A stretch of 64,000 bases of DNA from Bacteroidales bacterium (GCA_025454815.1 JALONR010000003.1:62001-126000); one strand, 5' to 3'. Shown: positions 51,079-60,795, numbered from the stretch's first letter. Numbers and translations are program-made. The notes: a model not told the origin generated them from the letters alone.

Positions 51079-53112
51079 TTATCTCCCGAGGAATTTTCTG
51101 ACCTCTTTTGCCACGTTCTCTCCGGTGAATCCCAGTTTCTGGTCCAGGACCCCGTAGGCGGCCGAGAAGCCGAAGCTTTCGAGTCCCCAGACTTTCCCAT
51201 CAGCACCAGCGAAGCCGAGCATTGTTACCGGCAGTCCTGCCGTGAGGCAGAAGACGGGAATTCCCGGTGTGATGACGCTGTTACGGTATTTCTCCTCCTG
51301 AAGGCGGAATAAGCCTTCAGAAGGGGCGGAGACGATCCTTGTCTTCACGCCGTCAGCCGACAGGAGGGATGCTGCCTCAACGAGTGTTGCCACTTCTGAC
51401 CCGCTGGCAACCATGATCACATCAGGCTTCCCGTCACTTTCAGCAACGGTGTATGCCCCCTTTGCCGCCAGGGCTGCTGCCGCGGCACGGGTAGTACCGG
51501 TTGCCGGGAGGGTCTTAATATTCTGCCTTGACAGTATAAGGGCAGTAGGCGTGCTTTTGTTCTCCAGCGCCAGTTTCCATGCGATGTTTGTCTCTATGGC
51601 GTCTGCGGGACGGAGGACAAGCATGCTGTTCCCGCCGTGATGATTCTTCAGGTGTTCCATGAGGCGTATCTGTGCCTCCTGTTCTACCGGCTGGTGTGTC
51701 GGGCCGTCTTCGCCTACACGGAAGGCATCATGTGTCCACACATATTTGACCGGTAATCCCATCAGGGCTGCGAGCCTCACTGCCGGTTTCATGTAGTCAG
51801 AAAAGACGAAGAATGTGCCGCAGACAGGTATTACTCCGCCGTGAAGAGCCATGCCGTTCATGACTGCAGCCATTGTCAGCTCGGAGACACCGGCATGCAG
51901 GAATGCTCCCGAGAAGTCGCCCTTTGACAGCGGTTTGCTCTTCCTGAGGAAGCCATCAGTCTTGTCTGAGTTGGCAAGGTCAGCCGATGCAACAATCATA
52001 TTGGGTATCTTCTCCGCAAAGTGTGAGAGGAGTACAGCAGATGCATTACGGGTTGCATCATTCTCCTTCTGTGTTATGGCTGAGAAGTCGATTTCAGGTA
52101 TGGCACCCGACCAGAAGCTTTCCAGCAGGCGGGCAGCACCGGGATTTTCATCTGCCCATATTTTTTTCTTTTCTTTCCAGGCTTCGGCAGCTTCCTTTTT
52201 GGCAGAAACAGTCTCTTCATACAGTTTTTTTACATCGCTGAATATGGCAAACGGGTTTTCCGGGTCACCGCCGAGGTTGGCCACCGACTTTTTGAATGAG
52301 GCTCCGGCATGGGTGACCGGCTGCCCGTGGGTGGATGTCTTACCTTCGAATCTGTTTCCGGCCTCGTCAATGAGACCTTTACCCATTACAGTTTTGCCGA
52401 TGATGAGCACGGGTTTTACGTTCTCATCGGATGCCAGCCTGAGTGCACCCCTTATCTGGTCATGGCTGTGCCCGTCTATTTCCATTACGCGCCAGCCCCA
52501 TGCCCTGTACTTGGCAGCGGTGTCTTCAGATGTCACGGCGGAGGTCTCTGTAGAGAGCTGGATATCATTTGAGTCATAGAACATTATAAGGTTACTCAGC
52601 CCGAGATGTCCGGCGAGCCTGCCGGCTCCCTGTGAAATTTCTTCCTGGATGCCACCATCAGATATATAAGCATAGATCCTGTGTTCAAACAGTCTTCCGA
52701 ACCTTGCGGCAAGGAAACGCTCGGCGATGGCTGCACCCACTGCCATGGTATGTCCCTGGCCGAGGGGTCCGGAGGTATTCTCAACACCTCTTTTCACATC
52801 CAGCTCAGGATGGCCTGGGGTAACGCTGCCCCACTGGCGGAACTGCATAATATCATCAACGGTAAAAAGCCCGGTGAGTGTCAGTACTGAATAGAGCATT
52901 GGCGACATGTGTCCGGGGTCAAGGAAGAAGCGGTCCCTGTTTATCCACTGAGGATCTGCCGGGTCAAACCGGAGAAACTCGGAATAAAGGATATGAATGA
53001 AATCTGCTCCGCCCATTGCACCGCCGGGGTGGCCTGAATTGGCCTTTTCGACCATTGCCATTGAGAGAATACGGATATTGTCTGCCGCGCGTTCGTTTAC
53101 GTTTTTGATCAT
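51079..53112 (-). CDS. tkt: Transketolase
   Basis: 677 residues, normal length. Thiamine diphosphate enzyme transferring two-carbon ketol units in the non-oxidative pentose phosphate pathway. Domain order: PP domain with NSGHPGGAMGGADF (residues 26-39) and the ThDP/Mg motif AYISDGGIQEEIS; Pyr domain with FLHAGVSELTMAAVMNGMAL (landmark GVSELTM, catalytic Glu); C-terminal domain with MVASGSEV. The ThDP motif reads SDGG where the commonest form is GDGC, a variant also seen in other Bacteroidota. Lies upstream of nothing obvious but next to gnd, the oxidative branch enzyme. Confidence 0.97.
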   Translation of the reverse strand: MIKNVNERAADNIRILSMAMVEKANSGHPGGAMGGADFIHILYSEFLRFDPADPQWINRDRFFLDPGHMSPMLYSVLTLTGLFTVDDIMQFRQWGSVTPGHPELDVKRGVENTSGPLGQGHTMAVGAAIAERFLAARFGRLFEHRIYAYISDGGIQEEISQGAGRLAGHLGLSNLIMFYDSNDIQLSTETSAVTSEDTAAKYRAWGWRVMEIDGHSHDQIRGALRLASDENVKPVLIIGKTVMGKGLIDEAGNRFEGKTSTHGQPVTHAGASFKKSVANLGGDPENPFAIFSDVKKLYEETVSAKKEAAEAWKEKKKIWADENPGAARLLESFWSGAIPEIDFSAITQKENDATRNASAVLLSHFAEKIPNMIVASADLANSDKTDGFLRKSKPLSKGDFSGAFLHAGVSELTMAAVMNGMALHGGVIPVCGTFFVFSDYMKPAVRLAALMGLPVKYVWTHDAFRVGEDGPTHQPVEQEAQIRLMEHLKNHHGGNSMLVLRPADAIETNIAWKLALENKSTPTALILSRQNIKTLPATGTTRAAAAALAAKGAYTVAESDGKPDVIMVASGSEVATLVEAASLLSADGVKTRIVSAPSEGLFRLQEEKYRNSVITPGIPVFCLTAGLPVTMLGFAGADGKVWGLESFGFSAAYGVLDQKLGFTGENVAKEVRKFLGR

Positions 53113-53231
53113 GATGATTTAAGCCTTAAAATTCAAGGTAAAAATAGGGAAAAAAGTCTCACCGGCGTGCTTTCAGGCATATGCGGAAGTCCGTCCACTG
53201 CTGAATTGTGTTTTACAGATGTACCTGGCAT

Positions 53232-53316
53232 GCCGCACCTGGATGTAACGTGTAATAACAGGCAGACCGGGCAGGCCGCACCTGGATGTAACGTGCAATA
53301 AAAGGCACACCGGGCA
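53232..53316. repeat. Direct repeat of 42 bp between tkt and gnd
   Basis: Unit 1 at 53232-53273 and unit 2 at 53275-53316, differing at three positions, both starting GCCGCACCTGGATGTAACGTG. One extra G separates them. They fill most of the right half of the 221-bp spacer 53113-53333, immediately downstream of the gnd stop. Not coding. Confidence 0.85.
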
Positions 53317-53333
53317 TAACGCCCTTTGCTGTA

Positions 53334-54782
53334 TCAGGCATTGTATGTTGAAGAGGCGGTGTCACCGCCACGGCCGGTCCAGTTGGTGTGGAAAAACTCA
53401 CCCCCGGGTTTGTCAGTACGCTGATAGGTGTGTGCTCCGAAGTAATCGCGCTGAGCCTGAAGGAGGTTGGCAGGAAGCCATGCGGAGCGGTAGCTGTCAA
53501 ACCATGCCAGGGCTGCGCTCATGGCGGGAACGGGAATTCCTGCTGTCACTGCATGTGCTATCACCCTCCGCCAGCTTTCACTGTTTTCCTTCAGGATACC
53601 GGTGAAGTAACCGTCTGTTACCAGATTGGGCAGTGAAGGTTCACGTTTGTATGCTTCATAGATCTTATTTAGGAATGCTGAGCGGATGATGCATCCTCCC
53701 CTCCATATCATTGCTATTTCGCCGTAGTTGAGATCCCAATTGTACTCTGCAGCGGCGTTCCTGAGAAGGTTGAACCCCTGTGCATAGGATACGATCTTTG
53801 AGGCATACAGTGCCTTGCGTATGTCATCCACGAACTGTTTTTTGTCAGACAGCCTGGTCTGCGACGGGGCGTTGAAGAGGGGTGATGCTTTAACCCTCTC
53901 ATTCTTCATCGAGGAGATGAACCTTGCGAAGACAGATTCACCGATGAGGCTGAGAGGTACGCCGTGATCGAGTGCGCTCACAACAGTCCATTTCCCTGTT
54001 CCCTTCTGGCCGGCAGAGTCGAGTATCTTTGTGACCATCGGCTGGCCGTCAGTGTCTTTGAACCGGAGTATCTCACCAGTGATCTGGATAAGGTATGAGT
54101 CAAGCTCACCCTTGTTCCACTCATCGAAGATATCAGCCATCTCATCATAGGTGAATGCCCCTGAGCTGAGCATCAGGTGGTAAGCCTCGCAGATCAGCTG
54201 CATATCTCCGTACTCGATGCCGTTGTGAGCCATTTTCACGAAATGACCCGCACCGTTGTCGCCTATCCAGGTCACGCATGGGGTGCCGTCGGATGCCCGT
54301 GCCGCAATTGAATGGAAGATATCCTTCACATGTGGCCAGGCCTCCTTCGAACCTCCGGGCATCATTGAAGGCCCTAGCAGCGCACCCTCCTCACCTCCTG
54401 AAACACCCGTGCCTATATATAGCAAACCCTTGCTTTCAACATATGCAGTTCTTCTGATGGTGTCAGGGAAATGAGAGTTACCTCCCTCAATTATTATGTC
54501 ACCCTCGTCGAGGAGTGGTATTATCATCTCTATGAAGTCATCAACCGGTTTGCCTGCCTTGACCATCAGCATCACCTTCCTCGGCCTGCTGAGATTTGAT
54601 ATAAGTTCCTCCAGCGAATAGGCGGGTATCAGCTTTTTCCCCTTTCCTCGTCCGTTAACAAAACCGGTCACTTTTTCCGTGGTGCGGTTATAGACTGCCA
54701 CCGTGTATCCACGGCTTTCAATGTTGAGCACCAGATTCTCGCCCATTACTGCCAGGCCTATCAGTCCAATGTCTGCTTTCAT
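53334..54782 (-). CDS. gnd: 6-phosphogluconate dehydrogenase, decarboxylating
   Basis: 482 residues, the long (E. coli-like) form. Rossmann start IGLIGLAVMGENLVLNIESR (residues 5-24), second NADP motif YNRTTEKV, catalytic region GAGHFVKMAHNGIEYGDMQL with Lys and Glu, and the all-helical C-terminal domain with GTGKWTV and IWRGGCIIRSAFL. Oxidises 6-phosphogluconate to ribulose-5-phosphate and CO2. No zwf or pgl is in the window. Clustering with transketolase gives a pentose-phosphate block beside the hexuronate genes. Confidence 0.97.
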   Translation of the reverse strand: MKADIGLIGLAVMGENLVLNIESRGYTVAVYNRTTEKVTGFVNGRGKGKKLIPAYSLEELISNLSRPRKVMLMVKAGKPVDDFIEMIIPLLDEGDIIIEGGNSHFPDTIRRTAYVESKGLLYIGTGVSGGEEGALLGPSMMPGGSKEAWPHVKDIFHSIAARASDGTPCVTWIGDNGAGHFVKMAHNGIEYGDMQLICEAYHLMLSSGAFTYDEMADIFDEWNKGELDSYLIQITGEILRFKDTDGQPMVTKILDSAGQKGTGKWTVVSALDHGVPLSLIGESVFARFISSMKNERVKASPLFNAPSQTRLSDKKQFVDDIRKALYASKIVSYAQGFNLLRNAAAEYNWDLNYGEIAMIWRGGCIIRSAFLNKIYEAYKREPSLPNLVTDGYFTGILKENSESWRRVIAHAVTAGIPVPAMSAALAWFDSYRSAWLPANLLQAQRDYFGAHTYQRTDKPGGEFFHTNWTGRGGDTASSTYNA

Positions 54783-54899
54783 TCTGTTTTTTTTATTGAT
54801 TTTATTGAAGGTATTACACTTTCATGCTATTCCAGGGTATTCTCCTTTAGTAAGTTTAGTCCCATGCAAGTTTCATCCTGAAAACTGTATTGTTTGAAG

Positions 54900-56042
54900 T
54901 CATATTATTTCAAATCCCAGTTCCGACATGATCCGTGCAGCTTCCCTGTCATCAGTTCTGATTCTGTATGAACCGAATTCACGCCTGATCCTGTAATTGT
55001 CGCGAAGATACTCGAAATTTTTTTTGCCTTTCCGGAAGAGGAGGTCGTCCTCCTCAATCGGGTAGGTATGACGTACAGCGGCCTCCACCAGCTCAAGTGT
55101 GGAAGCAGGGAGGTGGTGTATGACGGTCCGCATCGTAAGGTCAATCAACGGTTCCTCAGGCTGTGGCAATGCCTCCGGTGACCAGCCGGTAAGGGGGAGG
55201 TGGAGTTCCTTCGCCACAGCCCTGACAGAACTGATTGTGGCATTTGCCTTACCATCGACAGAATATCCTGCTATGTGCGGGGTGGCTATGTCAGCGAGGT
55301 CTGCCAGCACCGGATCTGCCGCCGGCTCAGCTTCCCATACGTCAAGAGCAGCGCCCTGCAGCAATCCTTCATCCAGCGCTTCACGAAGCGCAATGTTGTC
55401 AACCACCTCACCGCGTGATGAGTTGACAAGGATTGCACTCTTCTTCATCTGCCTGAGGTTTTCCTGGTTCAGCAGGTGGTATGTTTTATCCTCTCCCTCC
55501 CGTGTCAGCGGAACGTGCAAACTGAGAATATCACTCTCTGTCAGTAGTTTGTGGAGGGGATGGAATTCCGGTGCCGGTGAGAACTCACGTCTCTCCCTGG
55601 GCGGGTCATTCAGAAGAACATGCATGCCCAGTGCGCGAGCGGCTCTCTCCACCTTTGATCCTACATTCCCGACACCCACAATCCCCAGAGTCACCGACTG
55701 AAGGTCAAGGTTGTGCTTTCGTGCAAGGAAGAAGAGGAGTGAGGTGATATACTGCATCACCGAGCCTGAGTTGCACCCCGGGGCATTGGCCCATCTGATT
55801 CCATTCTCTTCAAGCCACCCCGTGTCAAGGTGATCAAACCCGATTGTGGCCGAGGCAACTATTCTCACACTGCTTCCCTTCAGCAGGTCTGCATTGCACC
55901 TGGTACGTGTCCGTACTATAAGAGCATCTGCATCTTTGACCATCCTGGCGTCAATATGCCGGCCCGGGCTGTAAACCACATCAGCCCACCGTTCAAAGAC
56001 TCCCCTGATGAAGGGTATTTTTTCGTCAATAACGATCTTCAT
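54900..56042 (-). CDS. pdxB: 4-phosphoerythronate dehydrogenase PdxB
   Basis: 380 residues. D-2-hydroxyacid dehydrogenase family member of vitamin B6 synthesis. PdxB features: opening KIVIDEKIPFIRGVFE, ASATIGFDHLDTGWLEENGI, NAPGCNSGSV, nucleotide loop GIVGVGNVGSKVERAA, then the Arg of NSSRGEVVD, Glu of WEAEPAAD and His of TPHIAGYSVDGK, and a C-terminal PdxB dimerisation extension (about 290-380) that distinguishes it from SerA-type enzymes. Converts 4-phospho-D-erythronate to 2-oxo-3-hydroxy-4-phosphobutanoate. Sixty bp after the LarA-like gene; relation to it is not obvious. Confidence 0.95.
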   Translation of the reverse strand: MKIVIDEKIPFIRGVFERWADVVYSPGRHIDARMVKDADALIVRTRTRCNADLLKGSSVRIVASATIGFDHLDTGWLEENGIRWANAPGCNSGSVMQYITSLLFFLARKHNLDLQSVTLGIVGVGNVGSKVERAARALGMHVLLNDPPRERREFSPAPEFHPLHKLLTESDILSLHVPLTREGEDKTYHLLNQENLRQMKKSAILVNSSRGEVVDNIALREALDEGLLQGAALDVWEAEPAADPVLADLADIATPHIAGYSVDGKANATISSVRAVAKELHLPLTGWSPEALPQPEEPLIDLTMRTVIHHLPASTLELVEAAVRHTYPIEEDDLLFRKGKKNFEYLRDNYRIRREFGSYRIRTDDREAARIMSELGFEII

Positions 56043-56102
56043 ATTCGTGTTCCCGCTCCGTTGTTTTCCCAGATCCCTCTATTCCTCTTTCCTTCAGCCC
56101 CG

Positions 56103-57389
56103 TTACCTGGTTTTTTCCCCACCGCCGATGCCTGCTGCTTTCCAGAGTCCTGTTGCAGGATTTGAGATAAAATAAAACTCTTCGCCATCGGCTGTCCTGT
56201 TGAATCCTGTCCGGAGGTTCAGGGGGTTGTACTTTTTAACCAGGGAATCAATCTCCCCATAACTGTATCCCACTGACTCCACCTCCGGGCGTGTGAGGTG
56301 CCCTGCAGCATATGTAACCCTGAACCGGTTCTCTGGTGATCCGTGGATGAGATGTGCGGCTGCACTCAGGTTCTCCTGCAGGTCATTGTTTGCTTCAGTG
56401 AAGGCAAGTATCTCAGGAGTTGTGCGGTAGCCATATTTCCTTATGAGCCTGTCAATTGCAGGATCTTCGCCGAAGGTCCTGACACCGGGAGCAAGGACAA
56501 CCAGTTCCCCTTCATCGGCAATGGCCATACGGGTTCGGTAGATACTCTTGTTTCCCAGCCAGGTGCTCTTGAACTCCTCAGGGTCAAGCCATACGACCAC
56601 CTTTTTCAGGCGTTGCGGCAGGGTGGTGAAGTTGAGTTCACGCGAGAGGGTGGCAGCCTGCGAGAAGCATTCAATGTCATCACCGGCAAAAAGGCCCCTT
56701 ATCGCGAGGCGTCCCTCACTGTCAGGAGCCACCACGGTAAGGATATAGATCAGCGGTAACCGTGGTGCAGCTATCTCTGAAGCCCTGTTGAGCACAGCCC
56801 GGACAGGGTTGTCTGTGGTGCCCAGGATATTCTCTATCCCGTGCACCGCGCCAATGAAATGGCTTTTGTTGATAGCCTCACTGCCGCCACAGCCCACAAA
56901 GACATTCTTGTTGTAGTTAGCCATTCCGGTTACCTCATGGGGCACCACCTGGCCTACTGAAATGATGAGGTCATGACCCCCCGCGGCCAGCAGCCGGTTC
57001 ACCTGTACCGGGTAATCAAATGTCAGGCGCCCGCCGGTCACCTCAGAGATGAAAGATGAGGGTACCCGTCCAAGCTCCTCAATATCAGTACGCCAGCGGT
57101 GTTCCCTGAAGAGTGATTGTGGTGTTTTGCCGTACATCTTAGAGATCTCCACCGCTGTCATGGGTACATGGGTTCCCAGTGCCGGGAGGATATCAGCAAG
57201 GCGGTCTCCCAGTTTCTCCCACAGCAGTTCGGTGATCATCCCGGCACCGGAGTGGGCACGGGTTATGTCGGGAGGTAATACCAGGACCCTCTTCCGCTCG
57301 CCGAAACTGCCAAGTATCGTTTCCAGCGCTGCGGCTAACTTTTCCCTGTCTGTTGCAATGCCAGGGCCGCATTCTGAATAGTAGACCAT
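56103..57389 (-). CDS. LarA-family nickel-pincer racemase/epimerase
   Basis: 428 residues from ATG 57389; a TTG at 57443 would add 18 residues but is less likely. Belongs to the lactate racemase (LarA, DUF2088) superfamily. Nickel-pincer residues appear conserved: the PPDITRAH start, H74 in GTHVPMT, H151 and K161 in VVPHEVTGMANYNK, and H177 in NKSHFIGAVHG; the 10 and 16-residue spacings H-K and K-H equal those of L. plantarum LarA (174/184/200). Family members epimerise various 2-hydroxy acids, including sugar acids. No larB, larC or larE cofactor genes are in the window. Embedded in hexuronate genes, so an aldonate-type substrate is plausible. Confidence 0.88.
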   Translation of the reverse strand: MVYYSECGPGIATDREKLAAALETILGSFGERKRVLVLPPDITRAHSGAGMITELLWEKLGDRLADILPALGTHVPMTAVEISKMYGKTPQSLFREHRWRTDIEELGRVPSSFISEVTGGRLTFDYPVQVNRLLAAGGHDLIISVGQVVPHEVTGMANYNKNVFVGCGGSEAINKSHFIGAVHGIENILGTTDNPVRAVLNRASEIAAPRLPLIYILTVVAPDSEGRLAIRGLFAGDDIECFSQAATLSRELNFTTLPQRLKKVVVWLDPEEFKSTWLGNKSIYRTRMAIADEGELVVLAPGVRTFGEDPAIDRLIRKYGYRTTPEILAFTEANNDLQENLSAAAHLIHGSPENRFRVTYAAGHLTRPEVESVGYSYGEIDSLVKKYNPLNLRTGFNRTADGEEFYFISNPATGLWKAAGIGGGEKTR

Positions 57390-57470
57390 GTCTTTACTTT
57401 TTATTCCTGCCGGGTTTGCCGGTTCCGTGTCATCAGGACACAATCCGCCGCGACAACGGCCTCAACTTCT

Positions 57471-58349
57471 TTATCGTTGCTCCCAGGATGGCTTTTCCGG
57501 AAGCGAAAGTCTGAACTTTTCAATAAGCCTGTCCTCGTATTCTCCCTTATAGGTTCCATTCATGAACCTGTCAAGGGCTTCGTCATGGAAAACCTTCCAG
57601 GACCTGTCTTCATCACCAGGAATTACCGGGAAGAAGAGTGCATTGTTGTCAGTTGCCGCCTTCAGGTCTCCTGGTGCATCTCCAATCATGAGGATCCTGT
57701 CAGGCCGGTATCTCCCTTTTGTGGCTATGGAAATATGCTCACTCTTTGTTCCCTGTTCCTGTCCCGCAATTGCCTTTACCAGGCTGTCAATATTATGTTC
57801 CTTCCACTCCCGTGTCAGTGCTTCGAGGGGAGTCTGGGAAACCACTATCGCATCGGCCATGGTGCTTAGTTTTTCTATTGATATGCGGGCATGGGGGAAG
57901 GGTGGTGTATCACGAAGCCATCTTGCAATATCCTCATTAATGGCAAGGGTCCAATCCAGAATTTTTTTCAGGGCAGGGGAGGGATTGGCAGATACATACT
58001 CCCTGAATACCGGGTTTCCTAGCCTGGTTTCCCTGCGCACCCATTCCCTGAGCGGCTCCATATCGGGAAGGGTCACCCCCAGTTCAGTTACTTCGGGTCT
58101 TTTGGCCAGGAGGTCCATTACCCTTATGAGTGCAGGGAAACGGTTTATGCCGCGGGTAACGGAGTAAAGGTTCACGAAATCCCAGGCTTCCCGGACGTAC
58201 TTTGCTATCGCGAACAGTCCGAAATACTTGACAGTGTTGGGGCAGAAGAACTCCTTGTGCTTCACCTCCATGGTGTCAAATACACAGCCGTCAGAGTCAA
58301 TGCCAATAAAGAAATCCCTTTCCGGTTTGAATTGTTCCAGGTTGCTCAT
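57471..58349 (-). CDS. HAD-like hydrolase
   Basis: 292 residues. Motif I is FIGIDSDGCVFDTMEVKH (nucleophile Asp of the DSDG), a large all-helical cap spans about 40-165, motif II is VVSQTP, and motif III/IV is DRILMIGDAPGDLKAA. The cap is bigger than in the HAD protein at 49.2-49.8 kb, and the two are not close relatives. Co-transcribed with the LarA-like gene (81 bp apart) and the SDR gene (58 bp upstream). A sugar-acid phosphatase role would fit but is guesswork. Confidence 0.8.
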   Translation of the reverse strand: MSNLEQFKPERDFFIGIDSDGCVFDTMEVKHKEFFCPNTVKYFGLFAIAKYVREAWDFVNLYSVTRGINRFPALIRVMDLLAKRPEVTELGVTLPDMEPLREWVRRETRLGNPVFREYVSANPSPALKKILDWTLAINEDIARWLRDTPPFPHARISIEKLSTMADAIVVSQTPLEALTREWKEHNIDSLVKAIAGQEQGTKSEHISIATKGRYRPDRILMIGDAPGDLKAATDNNALFFPVIPGDEDRSWKVFHDEALDRFMNGTYKGEYEDRLIEKFRLSLPEKPSWEQR

Positions 58350-58407
58350 GCTGTATGTTGTCAGAGTTTATCAATAATATTACAATAACCAGGTGATATA
58401 GTTCCCG

Positions 58408-59253
58408 TCATACGCCGCTGTATGCACTGAATCCTCCGTCAACAGGGATCACCACCCCTGTTACGAATGATGATGTTCCGGAGACCAGGTACAACATGGT
58501 ACCAATAAGTTCATCAGGCTCTGCGTATCGTCCCATGGGTGTTGCAGCGATTATTTTTCTTCCTCGGGGTGTCATCTCACCAGTCTGTTCGTCTGTAAGG
58601 AGAAAACGGTTCTGGTTGGTGAGGAGGAATCCGGGGGCGATTGCGTTTACCCTGACACCTGCAGGAGCAAAATGGACCGCCAGCCACTGGGTGAAGTTAT
58701 TTATTGCAGCCTTTGCTGCGGAGTATGCGGGAATCTTTGTAAGAGGCCTGTATGCATTCATTGAAGAGATATTGACGACAGACCCGCTCCCCTTCCTTAC
58801 CATATCCTCGGCAAGGATCATAGTCGGAAGGACTGTTCCCTTGAAGTTAAGATCAAAGACGCCGTCAAATCCCTCAATGTCAAGATCAAAGAATGACCCT
58901 TTCAGGTCTTCTTCCTTGCCGGCGATGAATTCCTTTGCCGTGGTGGCGGTGGCCTTGTTACCACCGGCGCAGTTGACGAGGATGTCGAGGGACCCGAACT
59001 TTTCACGGATCTGGTCCCTGGCTTTTATAAGTGATTCCCTGTCAGTTACATCGGCGCCAATGGATGTGGCCATTCCGCAGTCAGGTCTGGCTGCCATCTC
59101 GGCGGCAGTAACCTCACCCCGTTCTGGCTTGACATCCAGTATTATTACATTCACCCCTGCGCTGCAGAGTCCCCTGACGAGGGTCATTCCGATTATCCCG
59201 CTTCCGCCTGTGATGGCGGCCACCTTTCCTTTCAGATCGCTGAAATCATTCAT
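58408..59253 (-). CDS. SDR oxidoreductase, probable D-mannonate oxidoreductase (fructuronate reductase)
   Basis: 281 residues of the classical SDR family: cofactor loop TGGSGIIGMTLVRGL (residues 15-29), NCAGGNKA, Ser of NISSMNAY, and the catalytic Tyr/Lys in PAYSAAKAAINNF. The NNFTQWLAVHFAPAGVRVNA segment and the extended loop FLLTDEQTGEMTPRGRKI are typical of bacterial SDRs annotated as mannonate/fructuronate oxidoreductases found beside uxaC and uxaE. Would reduce D-fructuronate to D-mannonate with NAD(P)H. A gluconate 5-dehydrogenase-like role is the alternative. Precedes the permease-coded neighbour by 12 bp. Confidence 0.82.
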   Translation of the reverse strand: MNDFSDLKGKVAAITGGSGIIGMTLVRGLCSAGVNVIILDVKPERGEVTAAEMAARPDCGMATSIGADVTDRESLIKARDQIREKFGSLDILVNCAGGNKATATTAKEFIAGKEEDLKGSFFDLDIEGFDGVFDLNFKGTVLPTMILAEDMVRKGSGSVVNISSMNAYRPLTKIPAYSAAKAAINNFTQWLAVHFAPAGVRVNAIAPGFLLTNQNRFLLTDEQTGEMTPRGRKIIAATPMGRYAEPDELIGTMLYLVSGTSSFVTGVVIPVDGGFSAYSGV

Positions 59254-59265
59254 ATATCCTGTTTT

Positions 59266-60795
59266 CTAATCAATTACTATTGGCCTGTATTTTGGTACAA
59301 GGAGTTTCATCACTACCCAACCGATAAGGTATGCCACGGCACAGATGCAGAAGATAATGAAGTAACCGGCCCTGATCCCCTCGAAGCCGAAGAAATTCAT
59401 TGGTCCGGTGAGATACTGTGCACCTGAAGCCAGCAGTTCCTTGGTCATTACTGCAGCCTGGCCGTCAACCATGGTTGTTCCTGAAGCGAAATCAAAGAGT
59501 ACGCCCGAGCCCTTGTTTATGATGAACGCGCCGATACCCCCTGCCATCCCGCCTATACCTGTAATTGTTGCAATAGCTGATTTCGGGAACATATCGCCGA
59601 TTGTTGAAAAAAGATTTGCAGACCATGCCTGGTGTGCAGCCGCGGCAATGCCAATGATTATCACGGGGAACCAGTATGAGGTATGCCCCAGCGGCTGGGC
59701 AAGCAGTGCCAGCAGAGGGAAGAATGCGAAGATAAGCATGGCACGCATACGGCCGGCATACGGATTCATCCCTAGTTTGTCAACGAAGTATTTTGGCAGC
59801 CAGCCGCCAATGATGGAGAGCATGACTATCGCATAAAGTACGAAGATCAGTATCTTGGCCATCGTGGTATCGGAAGTAAGCCCGTAGACGTCACTCAGGT
59901 ATGCCGGAGTCCAGAAGAGATAGAACCACCATACACCGTCAGTCATGAATTTGCCGAACGCGAAGGCCCATGTCTGCCTGTATTTGAATGTCTGCAGGAA
60001 AGGAATTTTCTTTTCCGGCTTTTCGACATTGTTGTTTGCCTTTGTCTCTGCAATTGTATCCTGGTTAATGTAATCGAGTTCAGCCTTGTTTACAAGCGGA
60101 TGCCTGTCCGGTTTCTTGTACATGAAGATCCAGAACCCCATCCAGATGAAGCCTATTGCACCGATGACTATAAATGCCATCTCCCAGCCGTATTTTGCCG
60201 CTATGGCCGGAATGGTTATCGGGGCTGCCAGTGCTCCGACCTGTGCTCCCGAGTTGAATATACTTGTGGAAAAAGCACGATCCTTCTTCGGAAAGAACTC
60301 GGCGGTGGTCTTAATCGCCGCCGGGAAGTTGCCTGCCTCGCCCAGTGCAAGAACAAACCGGGCAAAGATGAAGAGTGTCACGCTGACAGTGGTTACCATG
60401 CCGATATCATCCACGGTGCCGATAATATTCCTTGCTTCCTCAAAACCGACAAACCATTTTCCTGCTGTGATTCCCGATGTTGCTATCCCGCAGAATGCAT
60501 GGAGGACTGCACCTGCCGACCATACCCCGATGGCCCAGAGGAACCCCTTCCTGGTATCAATCCAGTCGACAAACCTTCCTGCGAACAGCAGTGAGACTGC
60601 ATAGAAGATTGAGAACAGGCCGGTGATGGTCCCGTAGTCATTGTTGGTCCAGTGAAATTCAGGTGCAATAAAATCCTTCCAGGTAAGGGATAGAACCTGG
60701 CGGTCCATATAGTTGATGGCTACGGAGAAGAAAAGTAGCGAGGTGATGGCCCACCTGTAGTTTGTCATCTTTGATGCTGAGGAGTCTGAGGACAT
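59266..60795 (-). CDS. MFS permease of the hexuronate (ExuT/anion:cation symporter) type
   Basis: 509 residues, about 12 membrane helices. N terminus NYRWAITSLLFFSVAINYMDRQVLSLT with the MDRQVLS element of the ACS family (ExuT, GudP, UhpT-like) and the following GxxxxxFxxxYAVSLLFAGRFVD motif (landmark LFAGRFVDWID). A hydrophilic loop around 230-265 lies between the two six-helix halves. Gene neighbours (uxaC, uxaE, eda, SDR) indicate glucuronate and/or galacturonate uptake across the inner membrane. Substrate by context. Confidence 0.9.
   Translation of the reverse strand: MSSDSSASKMTNYRWAITSLLFFSVAINYMDRQVLSLTWKDFIAPEFHWTNNDYGTITGLFSIFYAVSLLFAGRFVDWIDTRKGFLWAIGVWSAGAVLHAFCGIATSGITAGKWFVGFEEARNIIGTVDDIGMVTTVSVTLFIFARFVLALGEAGNFPAAIKTTAEFFPKKDRAFSTSIFNSGAQVGALAAPITIPAIAAKYGWEMAFIVIGAIGFIWMGFWIFMYKKPDRHPLVNKAELDYINQDTIAETKANNNVEKPEKKIPFLQTFKYRQTWAFAFGKFMTDGVWWFYLFWTPAYLSDVYGLTSDTTMAKILIFVLYAIVMLSIIGGWLPKYFVDKLGMNPYAGRMRAMLIFAFFPLLALLAQPLGHTSYWFPVIIIGIAAAAHQAWSANLFSTIGDMFPKSAIATITGIGGMAGGIGAFIINKGSGVLFDFASGTTMVDGQAAVMTKELLASGAQYLTGPMNFFGFEGIRAGYFIIFCICAVAYLIGWVVMKLLVPKYRPIVID

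Noticed and set aside
51079-53112. Unusual ThDP motif SDGG in transketolase as a sign of lost activity
   Set aside because: All other motifs are intact and I recall the same variant in other Bacteroidota transketolases, so it is likely a normal subtype.
57390-57443. Upstream TTG start for the LarA-like protein
   Set aside because: ATG 57389 gives a better N terminus (MVYYSECGPG); the extra 18 residues look unconserved.
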